A stretch of 23,531 nt of DNA, from positions 1-23,531 of the forward strand of contig CAJVPJ010000495.1 of the NCBI GenBank assembly GCA_910592205.1. The letters run 5' to 3'. The stretch comes from Paraglomus occultum. Its lineage: Eukaryota > Glomeromycota > Glomeromycetes > Paraglomerales > Paraglomeraceae. Below, one piece after another: positions 1 through 9,872 of the stretch (position 1 is its first letter; each line of letters opens with the position of its first letter). The position numbers were made by a program, and so were the translations under genes. Under the pieces are notes generated by a model. The model had not been told where the DNA came from. It made no database searches and worked only from the letters and a program-made list of their open reading frames with translations.

Positions 1-641
1 TTAAAAAAATTTAAAAAAATATCAAGTGACGTCAAATGTTCACTTTGTCTGGTTTTGTTGCAGCACGCCCCATATAAGCCAATAAAGTCTATTGGAATCA
101 TTTCAGTCGGAATTATTTGGCCATTGACTATTACACGATTTGAATTGACAATATTATAATGATACAATAACCGCCTTACACAGAAATTTTAAAATCATAT
201 AAGATTAGTTTTACATATTAATTTATATTATGATCGTCTGACAGCTTGCTTCTAGGAAGAAGTACTAAGACATAGCGATAACCACTAACAGATGAGGCAT
301 CGCGATATTTTCTATGAGGCTTATAAAATCAATGATTTTTTTGAGGAACACGTCGAAAAGTCAGCCAACCAGAACCCAAATATGTATACGTCATTAATGC
401 ATAGGGAGAGTTCCATTGAAATATAGTTTTGAAAATAGTAATTACTTATTACTTCGATTTTGACAGTTCCAGTATTCTACCATATATGCAATAACATGTT
501 TGAGACAACGGCAAATATGGTGCTGAGAAATCGAGTTTTTGAGGACTTGTTCCACACAATCAATTATATGTAACTGCCAAGAGTTGTTGGTTATCTGGAT
601 TTCCAAAGCATTTATCTCTTATATTTTCAAAAACAGCTATA
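1..641. other. Left flank, 3' of SEN2; no gene seen
   Basis: Apart from the dispersed repeat near the left edge (positions 35-80), I see no reading frame with splice signals or recognisable protein similarity on either strand. The sequence is AT-rich. It lies downstream of the SEN2 stop codon, so part of it is presumably 3' UTR of that gene. Confidence 0.4.
35..80 (+). repeat. Dispersed repeat, copy 1
   Basis: A 29-bp block (35-63, core TTGTCTGGTTTTGTTGCAG) followed by GC-rich GCCCCATAT is repeated in inverted orientation at 23162-23206 and, in shorter form, at 15861-15887. The 29-bp block is identical in copies 1 and 3. It contains no ORF. It may be the end of a transposon or a short dispersed element; no target-site duplication could be assigned. 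Confidence 0.75.
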
Positions 642-2024
642 CTATTCCTTACCTTTCTCTGGCAGAAAACGGTTAATGACTATTTCTTTGATAGCGTACA
701 TTTTAACACATTCAGGTGAATGTGTGGGTAGAACGTCATTTGAATCAGGAATTATGACATGACAAAGCACTATGGTCTTGTAATAAGAACATGGTTATTT
801 TGTTGGGCTCAAATACAGTAAGTAACAATATTTGTTGAAACTGACCTTTCTAACCGAACCACATACTCTGCTCAAACTCATTATAGACTGCCACAACTTT
901 AATGGGGCCTCCGAATTTGATGATTTCGTTCCAGGCGCGTCATGAACTGGTACAATCACAACGGCATATCTGGGTGAATTAACGTCAGTTCAGTATATTA
1001 AATCTACTAATTTTTTACTTGATCGAGCTTCCACTTACTGTGAATGATTAAACGGCGGCCCTTTTTCATATAGCACTAGCAGAAAAGAAGATCAGAAGAG
1101 TTTCTCATGTACGATGGAACGTCTCTGTGGTAATATTGCTTACGATAATCGACACCATATTTTGTTCCGTCTTTTACTACCCATCCGAGACTACGAAAAT
1201 AATGATAAACCGTGTAATAAATTATAAAGGAATTGTTCCAGTCGATATCCAAATTCGATTGTTGTTCTGTAGTGTCAGTGGGAGGTTCGTGGCCTGCAAG
1301 GCAGAATTCCGTCCAGCATTCTTCTATACTAAGCTGCCTCTACAGATATACCATCACATTTAATACAATTTTTGGCTACAGTTGATTGATACTCGACTAA
1401 ATTACAAAACCTTATTGACGTCGCATATATCTAAAATTCCAAGACCATATAGCAAAAACATTGCTTCTTCCAGATGTAACTGAAGACGCTCCATTGTTGA
1501 TGGATCTACGATTTCGACTGCTGAACCGACATCTTTAACAGTAGTCGAACAAACAGTTGACGTTTCTTCGTCTGCAGATATGCCGGACAATTTACCATCA
1601 GTCTTGACTAACTGACCTCCGACGACATTGCGGGATGAAACTCAATATTATACAAGGCTTTTGTCAGAATTCGTTTTGAGAATAGACCCCCAAATCAAGT
1701 GTAACCATTTTGTCTCTTATTACCTCTCTTACTTTTGTCGTAATTGCAAGCCCAAAGTGGTTCGCTCCGCGAGAGAGTGCCCTTACCAAAAAATCCTTGT
1801 CGCCAAAGAATGTCGATATCTTCCTGCTTGGATACCCAAACAGATCTTGATGCACGATCGAAGATTCCATAAGACTTGCCCGACCAAAAAAAGCTTGTCA
1901 GATATCTGAAAGCAGCCGTAATGCCATGGTCAATATAAACTGGGAGTGGAATTGCTTTCTGCTTTTGTTGCTGCAACTTTTTATTTTTCCGGTTGGTAGA
2001 ACGTCTCGCAAAGCCTTCACTCAT
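642..2024 (-). CDS. SEN2: tRNA-splicing endonuclease subunit Sen2
   Basis: Catalytic subunit that cuts the 5' splice site of intron-containing pre-tRNAs as part of the SEN heterotetramer. Inferred exons (minus strand): 2024-1724, 1640-1406, 1337-1144, 1075-1039, 969-846, 776-642, giving about 341 aa. The N-terminal part carries the Sen2 signature FFGKGTLSRSEP, then LQLHLEEAMFLLYGLG. The nuclease domain contains YHYFRSLGWVVKDGTKYG, LLYEKGPPFNHS and VRKTIVLCHV, and it ends in VINRF. The expected triad is present: Tyr about 246, His about 254 and Lys about 297. Tyr-His spacing is 8, as in human TSEN2 (Tyr369/His377). Introns are 68-83 nt. The exon 2/3 junction is ambiguous: donor GTAATT at 1405 (used here) or GTTTTG at 1410, a one-residue difference. 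The first intron's acceptor (TTGAG) is weak. Family assignment is firm; individual junctions are inferred. Confidence 0.9.
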
Positions 2025-2989
2025 AATTACCGAACACTTGGATCACCAAAACATTGTTAAAAAATCACAATAATAATAGTGTAACATGACTAAGTCTCGC
2101 CTAAACAGGCTTTAGCGAGCACCTCGTTGTGAATAAAAGTTCCTCGTGATAGTTTGTGATGAGAGTTATTTTCGCAAACCCAAGATCACTTGTATTATGT
2201 ATAGTGTTTATCTTAAAATTAGTGTATACGTTCCGTATTCATCGACTCGATCATACACGTGAAAGTTTCAACTAAAGATGTTTAACGCGTTATGTTAACT
2301 ATTACGCACCCACAGGAACGTTTGTTGTCTTTGTAGAGATTATCGTACCTGAACTTCACACTCAAGAAATGGTAGCGATGCATTGGTTTTGAGTCAAGCA
2401 AAACTTGTTGGATTCTCATAAAGGCTAGGTGGATCCGAGGTGCTTTGTTGTCCCCAATGCAAAACGATTCCTTGGTAGAGATTAATGGTGGCTTGCAAAC
2501 GTTCTTCTTCGATATCATACAAGGGAGTCGACTTGGGCTGACTCGCGATAGCCTACTCCCTTACAGGATTTGTTTAACGAAGAGCTTTGTTAGTATTGGT
2601 AATGTTAGGTTTTAATGTAGACGTGTATATGACTAAGGTTAAGTAAGACGAAAGTCATTATTATTATTAAAAAACTACGATAAATATATACTACGTACGT
2701 CTAACTACATTTATAAAGGTTGACAATTTATTTATAATGATTTGACTTAACACGCGTTTTACCAAACCGATGGCACAATAAATTCGCGACATTATTATGT
2801 GTGATTTGCGCAATCGATAATTTTTGGGGGTGTACGATAGCTTAGCCAGATAGTGTAAAACTTGTATACAAGTCGTATCTAAATAATTTAATAATCTATT
2901 ACATGAAACCAATAATTAAGTACAAAAATGCAAATTGACATTAATATTGCAATCGCGTATATCGCAAAGTGTCCGGTCTAATAAGTATT
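2025..2989. other. Intergenic region between SEN2 and the chitin synthase activator
   Basis: Contains the presumed SEN2 promoter and the 3' region of the upstream gene. Two small hairpins are visible: arms 2096-2105/2111-2119 (CTCGC, TAAA, loop, TTTAGCGAG, one bulged C) and 2521-2528/2555-2562 (AAGGGAGT/ACTCCCTT with an inner GGCT/AGCC pair). An intact minus-strand ORF of 78 codons (2518-2282) and an overlapping plus-strand frame (about 2458-2617) are both open. Neither resembles a family I know and neither has clear splice partners, so no gene is called. Confidence 0.4.
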
Positions 2990-4975
2990 CTACTGTATAC
3001 AACAATCCTTATCTTTCTTCTCTTTTTTATTGTTCAATTTCTGATTCTTTAATTTTTCCTCATGCTCACGTCGAGTAATAGTCCCGCCACGTCCAAGACG
3101 ACTTTTAGCATCTACATTTCCATGAGCAGCAGCCTATTAAAAAAAATGGATTTGATCAGATAAAAGCTATTAGGACATAACAAATGATCATGAGTAGCAT
3201 CATGGGCCTACCTTTGTATACCAGGCATTAGCTTTTTGCAAATCCGCCTGTACAAAAACTCCAACTTCATGGAAATATCCCATCGCAAATTCTGCAGCAG
3301 GTAATCCTTTTGAGGCTGCTTTCTCAGCATGCTGGTATGCTAATGCTTCATTCTGTTCGAAATATCCTTCAGCACCACAGAGATACCATTTAGATAGCGC
3401 CATATTGGCCTCGACCTCCCCTTTTTCGGCAGCGCGCTCATAATATTGCACAGACATTGTTGGATCATATGGACATCCCAAAGCACCATATTCATGGCAT
3501 ACCCCCATTTTATATAAGGCAGGAGGATAACCCAAATGTGCTGCACGCTGGATGTATTCTCTAGCTGCATCGTGGTCAGGTGTTACCAAATCATCTGGTA
3601 CCTTTACTGTTTTCCATTCTTTGGCTAACATCATACCATATATGTATGCGCCCTCAGGACAGTCCTCATTAGCCTTTGCCGCTGCTTGTTTGAGATATAT
3701 TAACGCCTGTTTATAATCCACCTCTTGCCTTAGACTGCCAGTCATAAAGACAAGTGTCATTCTCTATAGAACGTAAACAATAAGTAATTAAAAAGGAGAA
3801 AATTATATCCATGCTCGCGATCAAATATAGGAGAGATGATAATGTAAGACGTACTGTTAATGCATTAGGATCTCCCAAGGATGCCGCTTTCTTGTAAAAT
3901 TGACATGCTCTTGGATAATCCTTCTTTTTTTCGTAGTTCTCGGCTAATTTGTAATTCGCCTTCGCATGATCTTGTATGGACGCACTTCTATAGCATCTTA
4001 ATGCTTTGTCATGGTTTTGTTCTTTTTTGAATATTCCCTTTTCGTACCATGTACCTTTAATATACAAAGCCTCACCATAGTTTATCTTAGCGAGTTTGTC
4101 TATCCAATAAACGGCTTCATCTACCAATTTGTCATACGTCGCTGACCGATTGACATTTAAGTGATTGCTATTGTTGTGACCATTCGGCTGATAAGATTCG
4201 GACATTTCTATCAGGAATTTAGCATAATCAGCCTGTACTTTTGGATCATTTGTCTTACGCGCAGCGTCTCGATAACGTTCTAACGCGGCTTCATCACTGG
4301 CCAGCGTGAACGATATTTTTGTCATTCGACGCGCATTCTTCTCATCAATAGCTAATCTGAGACCGGGAACGTATGATGCACGAGAATTTGTCGAAAACAT
4401 CGACATTCGACTATTGGGCTCAGGTGATGATCGTGGTGAATGCCAACTTAAACGATTGCCGCCGGCCAAGGCGGGGGGAAGAGGCGTTCCATCTGGACCA
4501 ACCGGAACGCCATCAGGGCCAAACCCTACTGCGGCAGAGGGGGACGACGACCGGCTATATCCGGGAGAATAAGAGCGGGGACGCTGAGGTTGTAAATGCC
4601 CATTGTTGGGACTACTTGATAATGATCTTGATCCGCTTGAAAGCAAATTATTTGGCTTACTAAATTCGTTGTTTATCGGGAGACCGAGACTGTTACCGTT
4701 ATATCCAGGGTTAGGAGGACCGGACCAAGGTTGAATTTGAGAAGATTGAGTGGATAATCCGTTATTGTTGAGCAGATATTGATTATCGTATGGTGAAGTT
4801 ACAGTGATCTGAGCTTTTTGTGCAGCGTCCTGTGAATTAGACTGAGAATACTGAGGTTGCCCAACTTGTATGTTTCCCAATTTTAAGTAGGGATCATTTA
4901 AATTTTCTTGTTGTATTGCTACAAAATCTATTTGCTGTTGATTAACCTGCTGTGGAAGGTGGTGTTGTTGTTGCA

Positions 4976-5009
<34 letters not shown>

Positions 5010-5115
5010 TTGTTGTTGCAGTTGTTGTTGTTGCAGTTGTTGCTGTAGTAGTTGTTGTTGTTGCAGTTGTTGCTGCTGCTGCTGCTGCTGTTGTTGTTGT
5101 TGTTGTTGCAGTTGT

Positions 5116-5147
<32 letters not shown>

Positions 5148-5194
5148 TTGTTGTAGTTGCTGCTGCTGCTGCTGTTGTTGTTGTTGTTGTTGTA

Positions 5195-5262
<68 letters not shown>

Positions 5263-5822
5263 AGTTGCTGCTGCTGCTGCTGCCGTTGTTGTTGTTGTTG
5301 TTGTAGTTGCTGCTGCTGCTGCTGCTGTTGTTGTTGTTGTTGTTGATATTGTGCGATATGCCCATCTATGCGAGGCAAATCACTCGGTTTGGGTCGCGTA
5401 GGTTGTGCATTAGCCGTAACAACTACCTCTTCAGTATGACCCAAAGGACTCGACGATCTTGGCACATGAGACTCGACTTCCTGGTACTGGTATTGCTGAG
5501 ATGCAATAGAAGTATTAGCATTGTCCAAATAACCTTCATTTATAGATCGATCCAATGTATCTTGTACAGTCGGCACCGGTCTATGCGGTTTAGGAGCGAT
5601 AAGTGGTGGAAAGGGTGGTATAGCATTATTGCTTGCATCATTTGATTGATAGGTATTATTATCGGTGTTGGTCGACGTGTGGCCGCTGCTGTCTGATCTC
5701 GTATGAATTTGCGTCTGCGATGTATTTGGGATAGTAGGCAAAGGTCTGGGACCCATTACCGTTTTTTTTTTTTTTAAACTAGTTCCGGGATTTTGGGCTA
5801 CACTTGCGGGTTGTTCACTCAT
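2990..5822 (-). CDS. Chitin synthase III activator, Skt5/Chs4 family (Sel1 repeats, CaaX)
   Basis: Regulatory partner of class IV chitin synthase (Chs3); in yeast Chs4/Skt5 activates Chs3 and links it to the septin ring. Exons 5822-3855, 3763-3212 and 3133-2990 give 887 aa; introns of 91 and 78 nt have GTACGT/ATAG and GTAGGC/ATAG ends. The first about 520 residues are low-complexity (proline-rich start, polyQ at residues 160-287, then Ser/Pro/Asn-rich). From about residue 570 to 855 there are tandem Sel1 repeats, for example EALYIKGTWYEKGIF, PALYKMGVCHEYGALGCPYD and PAAEFAMGYFHEVG. A basic tail ends in CCIQ, a plausible farnesylation (CaaX) box; yeast Chs4 is also prenylated. The start ATG at 5822 gives an open frame through the whole N-terminus. 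The protein is longer than the roughly 700 aa of yeast Chs4, mostly from the polyQ insert. Confident in family; the symbol is left blank because several SHC/SKT5 paralogs exist. Confidence 0.92.
4962..5346 (-). repeat. Compound CAG/CAA trinucleotide tract (polyQ)
   Basis: About 385 bp of alternating runs of CAG and CAA codons on the minus strand, punctuated by single leucine codons (CTG/CTA) and one CGG, encoding about 125 mostly Gln residues of the chitin synthase activator. Block structure (pure CAG runs of up to about 11, then pure CAA runs, then CAACTA) recurs several times, indicating growth by duplication of larger blocks as well as slippage. The repeat also leaves the other frames open as poly-Ser/Asn and poly-Ala/Val, which are artefacts. 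Confidence 0.97.
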
Positions 5823-6562
5823 ACTGAAAGATCAAAGGGAAATGGACGAGTCCCAATTTTGAATTCCGATTTGTCTACATTTTATATCATAATATTCTTT
5901 GTGAAACTATCAATTAGTAAATTTCAAGCCGAAAAAGTGATTTATAATCTTTTTGTCTATAAGAAGAAAGAGTTACTACAACAGCCTATAATTGTAAACC
6001 GGTATGATTATATTCATTGCGTATGATCATACAACGGAACCATTGCAATAGAAACGTGCGAACAGCTACCGCAGGAGTTCATCTCAAAGGGTAATACAAA
6101 TACCATTCACAAATCATAGGAGTTTCAGTGATTCCCAAAGTTTAGACTGTTTGTAATTAAGATCCCGCTCGCATGCAAATAACCGAGTTACACGCGTATG
6201 GAATAATACTTTGACGCAACAACTAAATTCCAAATCGGGCATTCAAGACCATAATGCGACTCAATTAATTGGTCACTATTAATAAGGTCAACCATATTAA
6301 TATTAATATACCTTTAAACTATTGATGTCATTACGATTCAGATCTCCAATGCTTGAATATCGTCATTTTCGCGCTGACATCAATTTGTATTAGCCTGGAT
6401 TCTCTTGAGGCTTGTGCGCTTCTGTCTTGCCGTTTACGGATGCCCAGCCAATGTTATTTATAGTCATATTTTAGTCTACTCATGTGCCATCGGGCTTGGC
6501 GGTTTTTAATTGCCCAAATTATCCGCAGCATCTAGCGCTAGTACTTTTCTTTATTATTTATT
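5823..6562. promoter_or_regulatory. Divergent promoter region
   Basis: 740 bp between the start codons of the chitin synthase activator (minus) and the short-chain dehydrogenase (plus), so it should contain both promoters. The most distinct element is the perfect AT palindrome TATTAATATTAATA near 6295-6308; a closely similar sequence lies upstream of the second SDR gene (11551-11566). No TATA box or known factor site could be fixed with confidence, and no gene is seen. Confidence 0.45.
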
Positions 6563-7899
6563 ATGACGACAACTAACCTATCTGGAAAAGTGGTTCTGAT
6601 GTAAGTCAATGAAATGATAGGAATTGGCATTAACTGAAATATCAAACCGGTTAATCTACAACTGTCCTGCAGAACTGGAGCGTCGGCTGGTATTGGAGCT
6701 GCGACTGCCCTTGAATTTGCTAAACATGGATCGAATCTCATATCCTTTATTCTATTCCAAACTAAAACCTGGACTACTTGTAGAGTCTGATGTTTAGCCT
6801 TGACATTTATAATACATTCTATTTGCAAGACGAGATGATCGTCTGAATGAGGTCGCTCAACGCATTTTAAACCTGAATCCGGCAGCAAAAGTCTGTGTAC
6901 GTGCAGTAGACGTTCAGAACAAGAAGGAAATCTACAGCGCAATTAATGAACTGCCCGACGAGTTTAAAGATATTGATATTCTGGTTAACAATGTTGGTAT
7001 TTTGAGGTTAATTAGCCACCCTCCTTTTATTGACTAATGCTAACGTCATTGCGTTTTCTGAACAGGCAGGATTGGCTATTGGATTTGACCCACTGGAAAA
7101 GAACTCTGAAAATGCTGTCCAACAAGTTATCGGTACCAACGTTAACGGTTACATTTACACAATACAGGCTGTATTGCCCCGGATGAAAGAGCGTAACTCG
7201 GGAGATATAATAAATATTGGGAGTATATCAGGTAATTATTATAGGCATTCTGTAACGGGAAACTTTTCTTTGACGTATCAATCATTTTGTAGGCGTTCAG
7301 ACACATCAATACGGAACTGCTTTGTACGCTGCATCGAAACATGCTGTCGAAGGCCTTACAGCGTAAGGAAACTTTCATATCAATTAAGGGTTATGATAAT
7401 CAAGATGTGTGCGCTTATCAACGTTTCATCCATGATAATAAACCAGATCCATTCGTAAAGAACTTGTTGCTACTAAGATACGCGCAATTTTAATCAGACC
7501 AGGTACAGAAACTTGGTGCATATTTTGCATTTGTATCGCATAGTATTTCATATATAGAATCGTACATATCGACAGGTGCGGTTCGTACCGATTTTACCTT
7601 AAAAAGAGTGCCCGAACGAGGACCAGAATTCTTGGATACATATTACGCCGGATACGAACCCCTCGTTGCTCAGAATATTGGTATTATATCTGTTATGGCA
7701 CGAGATAATTGCTTGCGTCATCTTTATATGATGTTCTATATTAACATGTACAAATCTGTCCATTCATTACATAGCTGATTGTATTATATATGCAGCCTCG
7801 AGACCAACAAACGTCGTCATCTCTGAACTGACAGTCCTGCCCAATGCACAAGCGGATATCACCTTAGTCCACCGAGAGGGTGCAAAAGGTCCAGTCTAA
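6563..7899 (+). CDS. NADP-dependent short-chain dehydrogenase, YMR226C/YdfG type
   Basis: Classical SDR related to yeast Ymr226c and bacterial YdfG, which oxidise serine, 3-hydroxy acids and related substrates with NADP; presumably cytosolic. Eight exons: 6563-6600, 6673-6739, 6816-6996, 7070-7231, 7293-7362, 7447-7502, 7576-7680, 7775-7899; 267 aa, a normal length for the family. Visible motifs: TGASAGIG (14-21), LFARRDDRL (paired Arg typical of NADP preference), NNVG at about 93-96 (Val where Ala is usual), Asn119, NIGSISG with catalytic Ser147, and YAASK (Tyr161, Lys165), then IRPGAVRTDF. The C-terminus carries VLPNAQADITLVHR. Seven introns are 61-94 nt; six are GT-AG, but intron 2 (6740-6815) is AT-AC with U12 consensus. 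Every junction keeps the frame. Family call is firm; the exact substrate is not known. Confidence 0.93.
6740..6815 (+). other. U12-type AT-AC intron in the SDR gene
   Basis: The 76-nt intron starts ATATCCTTTAT, matching the U12 5' splice-site consensus ATATCCTT. It contains GCCTTGAC (6797-6804), matching the U12 branch site TTCCTTRAC, with branch A at 6803. It ends in TAATAC with AC at 6814-6815, 12 nt after the branch A. Removal joins GSNL to ILFARRDDRL exactly as the SDR family requires. No GT donor lies between the conserved exon end and the in-frame TGA downstream, so a U2 GT-AG alternative does not restore the protein. Confidence 0.88.
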
Positions 7900-9563
7900 A
7901 AGGCTCATGATGAACTGGGACTATGAAGATCGAAGAGAAATGTCAAAAACTTTTGATTTGCGTACGACTGTTTTTAACGAATCGATTTACTAATTATGCA
8001 AATTAGTAATAACTTTGTAACTATTGAAATTTATGATTTCTGTTTCTTGATAGAAACCTGTTCAAATCGGGTTTGGCGACTGTGGCAGGTAATGAATCAT
8101 ACTCCTTGTTTCAGACATAATAAAAGATATAAAGAGGACGAGCATCCATGTTCAACGTTATTCGTCGCCAATATGTAGTATTATGATGCAGATATCCTTT
8201 TCTTTGTCAAGAAATAAATTGTATCACAAACTCAAGATTATCGGGAAAGTGTAGTAACGGATGAAACCAATCATTGGTTTATAAAAAATACGAAATTGCT
8301 AACCACTCTAAATAAAGCAACTGTGTCTTCATTGTGTCTAATAATTCTCGCGTCCATTCCTGTCAACATAGCTGCTTTCCATTAACGTAAAACTAACAAT
8401 ACAGATGCCATGTCGATGAATCTTGGCAAGCCTTATACCGCCACGTGGGAGAGCATACGTGAAGAAAACGGATAACAATTGTGCTTTCCTTATGACAGTC
8501 ATCAATTAAACTCAAGACTGAAACCTCATCAGGACGTAGCTGATTGTATAGCAAACCCTGGATACGATAAATTTGGCTTGTATCAAAATATTTCGCTGTA
8601 CAAAAAAAAATACGCCACCACGCCGCAAAGTCCACACCTATCACGCCTAAACATATCTGCCTGGAATGCGCCCAGCTCATCATCTTTCGAACTGTTTTAT
8701 TATATTATTAATTTTTCTTCTTGTCTATGAGACATCGGTAACACAATTATGTCAAAAGTCTTGGTCAATCACAATACAGTTTTTTTATATACTTCATCCA
8801 CTAAATTTTGAATACGCCTTCTCATGCGCGCGCTTCATAGAGTTACGCTTTTTTGCTAATGCTCTGGTGGTGCGTAGATAAAGGCATCAAGAGCAATACA
8901 TAAGCGAAAAAGACGATTGATATCATTGTCTCCGATGTTTCAATGACCAACTGTGTGAGAATACAACGTAAGAAAAGTGCGAACTCCCTTCCGCTTGGTT
9001 CTCGGGGATATATACTTTCCGTATTAGCCATACAAATGTCCAATATCCCAAATTCCCTCTCGTATATTAGGTTCGAGTCCATATTAGCTTTGCAAAACTT
9101 ATGGTGAAAATGGTAGATTCGTTTTGCGACGTAGCTGATTAGAATTAACAGCAAGAAGCTCCTTAATAGATAAGAGCCTAATATAAAAACGGTGAGAGGA
9201 GGTATTGTTTCTGTCTTTTAAAATTTTTTTGTTTTGAGCTCGAGAACCCAGCATTCACGTTGAGATTCCAAGAGGTGGTGGTGATGGTGCCAACAGCATG
9301 ATTTCTAAATATGGACTCGATGTTATAAACTCTATATGCTTTGGCAAAACACACAATTCACAACACTTTATTATTATGATTATTATTATACACCTTTGTG
9401 AATACCAAATAAACGTGTATTGGGAAGACGTGTCAGGTGTCTTTGATAGTTAGTCACTGTGATAGCCAATTATATTCAATCTTTTCACAGCTTAACCTGT
9501 ATTAGCATGTATCAGGTATGCAAGCATCCTTGGTTTATTAAAACCTACTGCTCTGCTCAACCG
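7900..9563. other. Long interval without a confident gene
   Basis: Follows the dehydrogenase stop. An AATAAA at about 8211 could be its polyadenylation signal if the 3' UTR is long. Several short open frames occur on both strands, but only one (minus, 9031-8843) looks at all protein-like and is listed separately. The B-box-like GGTTCGAGTCC at 9070-9080 does not belong to a tRNA: the T-stem does not pair. The right end contains the OST4 promoter and possibly its 5' UTR. Confidence 0.4.
8843..9031 (-). CDS. Possible small membrane protein, unrecognised
   Basis: An ATG-started frame of 62 codons on the minus strand with a polar N-terminus (MANTESIYPREPSGREF), a hydrophobic stretch at about residues 36-51 (MISIVFFAYVLLLMPL) and a polar tail ending SISKKA. 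Composition is compatible with a small single-pass protein, but there is no homology I recognise, no clear promoter, and the frame is short enough to be chance in AT-rich DNA. No splice partner could be built downstream. Confidence 0.25.
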   Translation of the reverse strand: MANTESIYPREPSGREFALFLRCILTQLVIETSETMISIVFFAYVLLLMPLSTHHQSISKKA

Positions 9564-9683
9564 ATGGAGGACAGCACACTCACAACCCTTGTCAATACAC
9601 TTGGCGTCTTCATATTCATGCTGATATTTGCTTACCATTTCGTGGTGGTCAACGGAGAACAAGATCGCAATGCTACCTCGTAA
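9564..9683 (+). CDS. OST4: Oligosaccharyltransferase subunit Ost4
   Basis: Miniature ER membrane protein that stabilises the Stt3-Ost3/Ost6 subcomplex of the oligosaccharyltransferase, which transfers the dolichol-linked glycan to Asn in nascent proteins. The 39-residue frame starts MEDSTLTTLVN and continues TLGVFIFMLIFAYHFVVVN, closely matching the pattern of human and yeast Ost4 (36-37 aa): short acidic N-terminus, one membrane helix at about residues 9-28 with the conserved LG near its start and YH near its end, and a short polar C-terminus. It needs no introns. The ATG at 9564 is chosen because it gives the family length; the upstream in-frame codons (from 9459) are most likely 5' UTR. 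Confidence 0.88.
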   Translation: MEDSTLTTLVNTLGVFIFMLIFAYHFVVVNGEQDRNATS

Positions 9684-9872
9684 GAAATCGAGCACGACTT
9701 GGACTTAGCGTCGGCATCATTCAGACTGTCAGAGGTGCGTTAGTTTGATCCGGGCATAGATAAAAAGACAGTAGAAAGCGAGACTTCGAGTAGCTTAAAA
9801 TAGTCTGTATTACATATAATGTTGCTCTCAATTTATACGTGTGCTTGTTTGCCAGTTTCATGACATGTTGAC
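9684..9872. other. Convergent 3' intergenic region
   Basis: 189 bp between the OST4 stop (plus) and the dienoyl-CoA reductase stop (minus). It should contain both 3' UTRs; no further feature is seen. Confidence 0.5.

Noticed and set aside
1628-1909. 93-codon plus-strand ORF
   Set aside because: It lies antisense to SEN2 exons 1-2, whose protein similarity is strong.
2282-2518. 78-codon minus-strand ORF between SEN2 and the chitin synthase activator
   Set aside because: Codons look reasonable, but an overlapping plus-strand frame is equally open, and no family or splice partner supports either.
4928-5401. Long open frames of poly-Ser/Asn (minus) and poly-Ala/Val (plus)
   Set aside because: They are the other frames of the CAG/CAA repeat; the polyQ frame is the one continuous with the conserved activator.
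6538-6942. 134-codon minus-strand ORF
   Set aside because: Antisense shadow of the first three exons of the dehydrogenase; no family resemblance.
8090-8215. Apparent exon pair (FKSGLATVA then DIIKDIKRTS) downstream of the dehydrogenase
   Set aside because: The intervening intron would be only about 26 nt, far below any confident intron here.
9060-9090. B-box-like GGTTCGAGTCC suggesting a tRNA gene
   Set aside because: The flanking bases do not form a T-stem, and no A box, D-arm or acceptor stem can be drawn at the right spacing.
9270-9345. Plus-strand peptide resembling the end of ribosomal protein uS14/S29 (ISKYGLDV...CF)
   Set aside because: Only a few residues agree, zinc-binding cysteines are absent and spacing is wrong; most likely chance.
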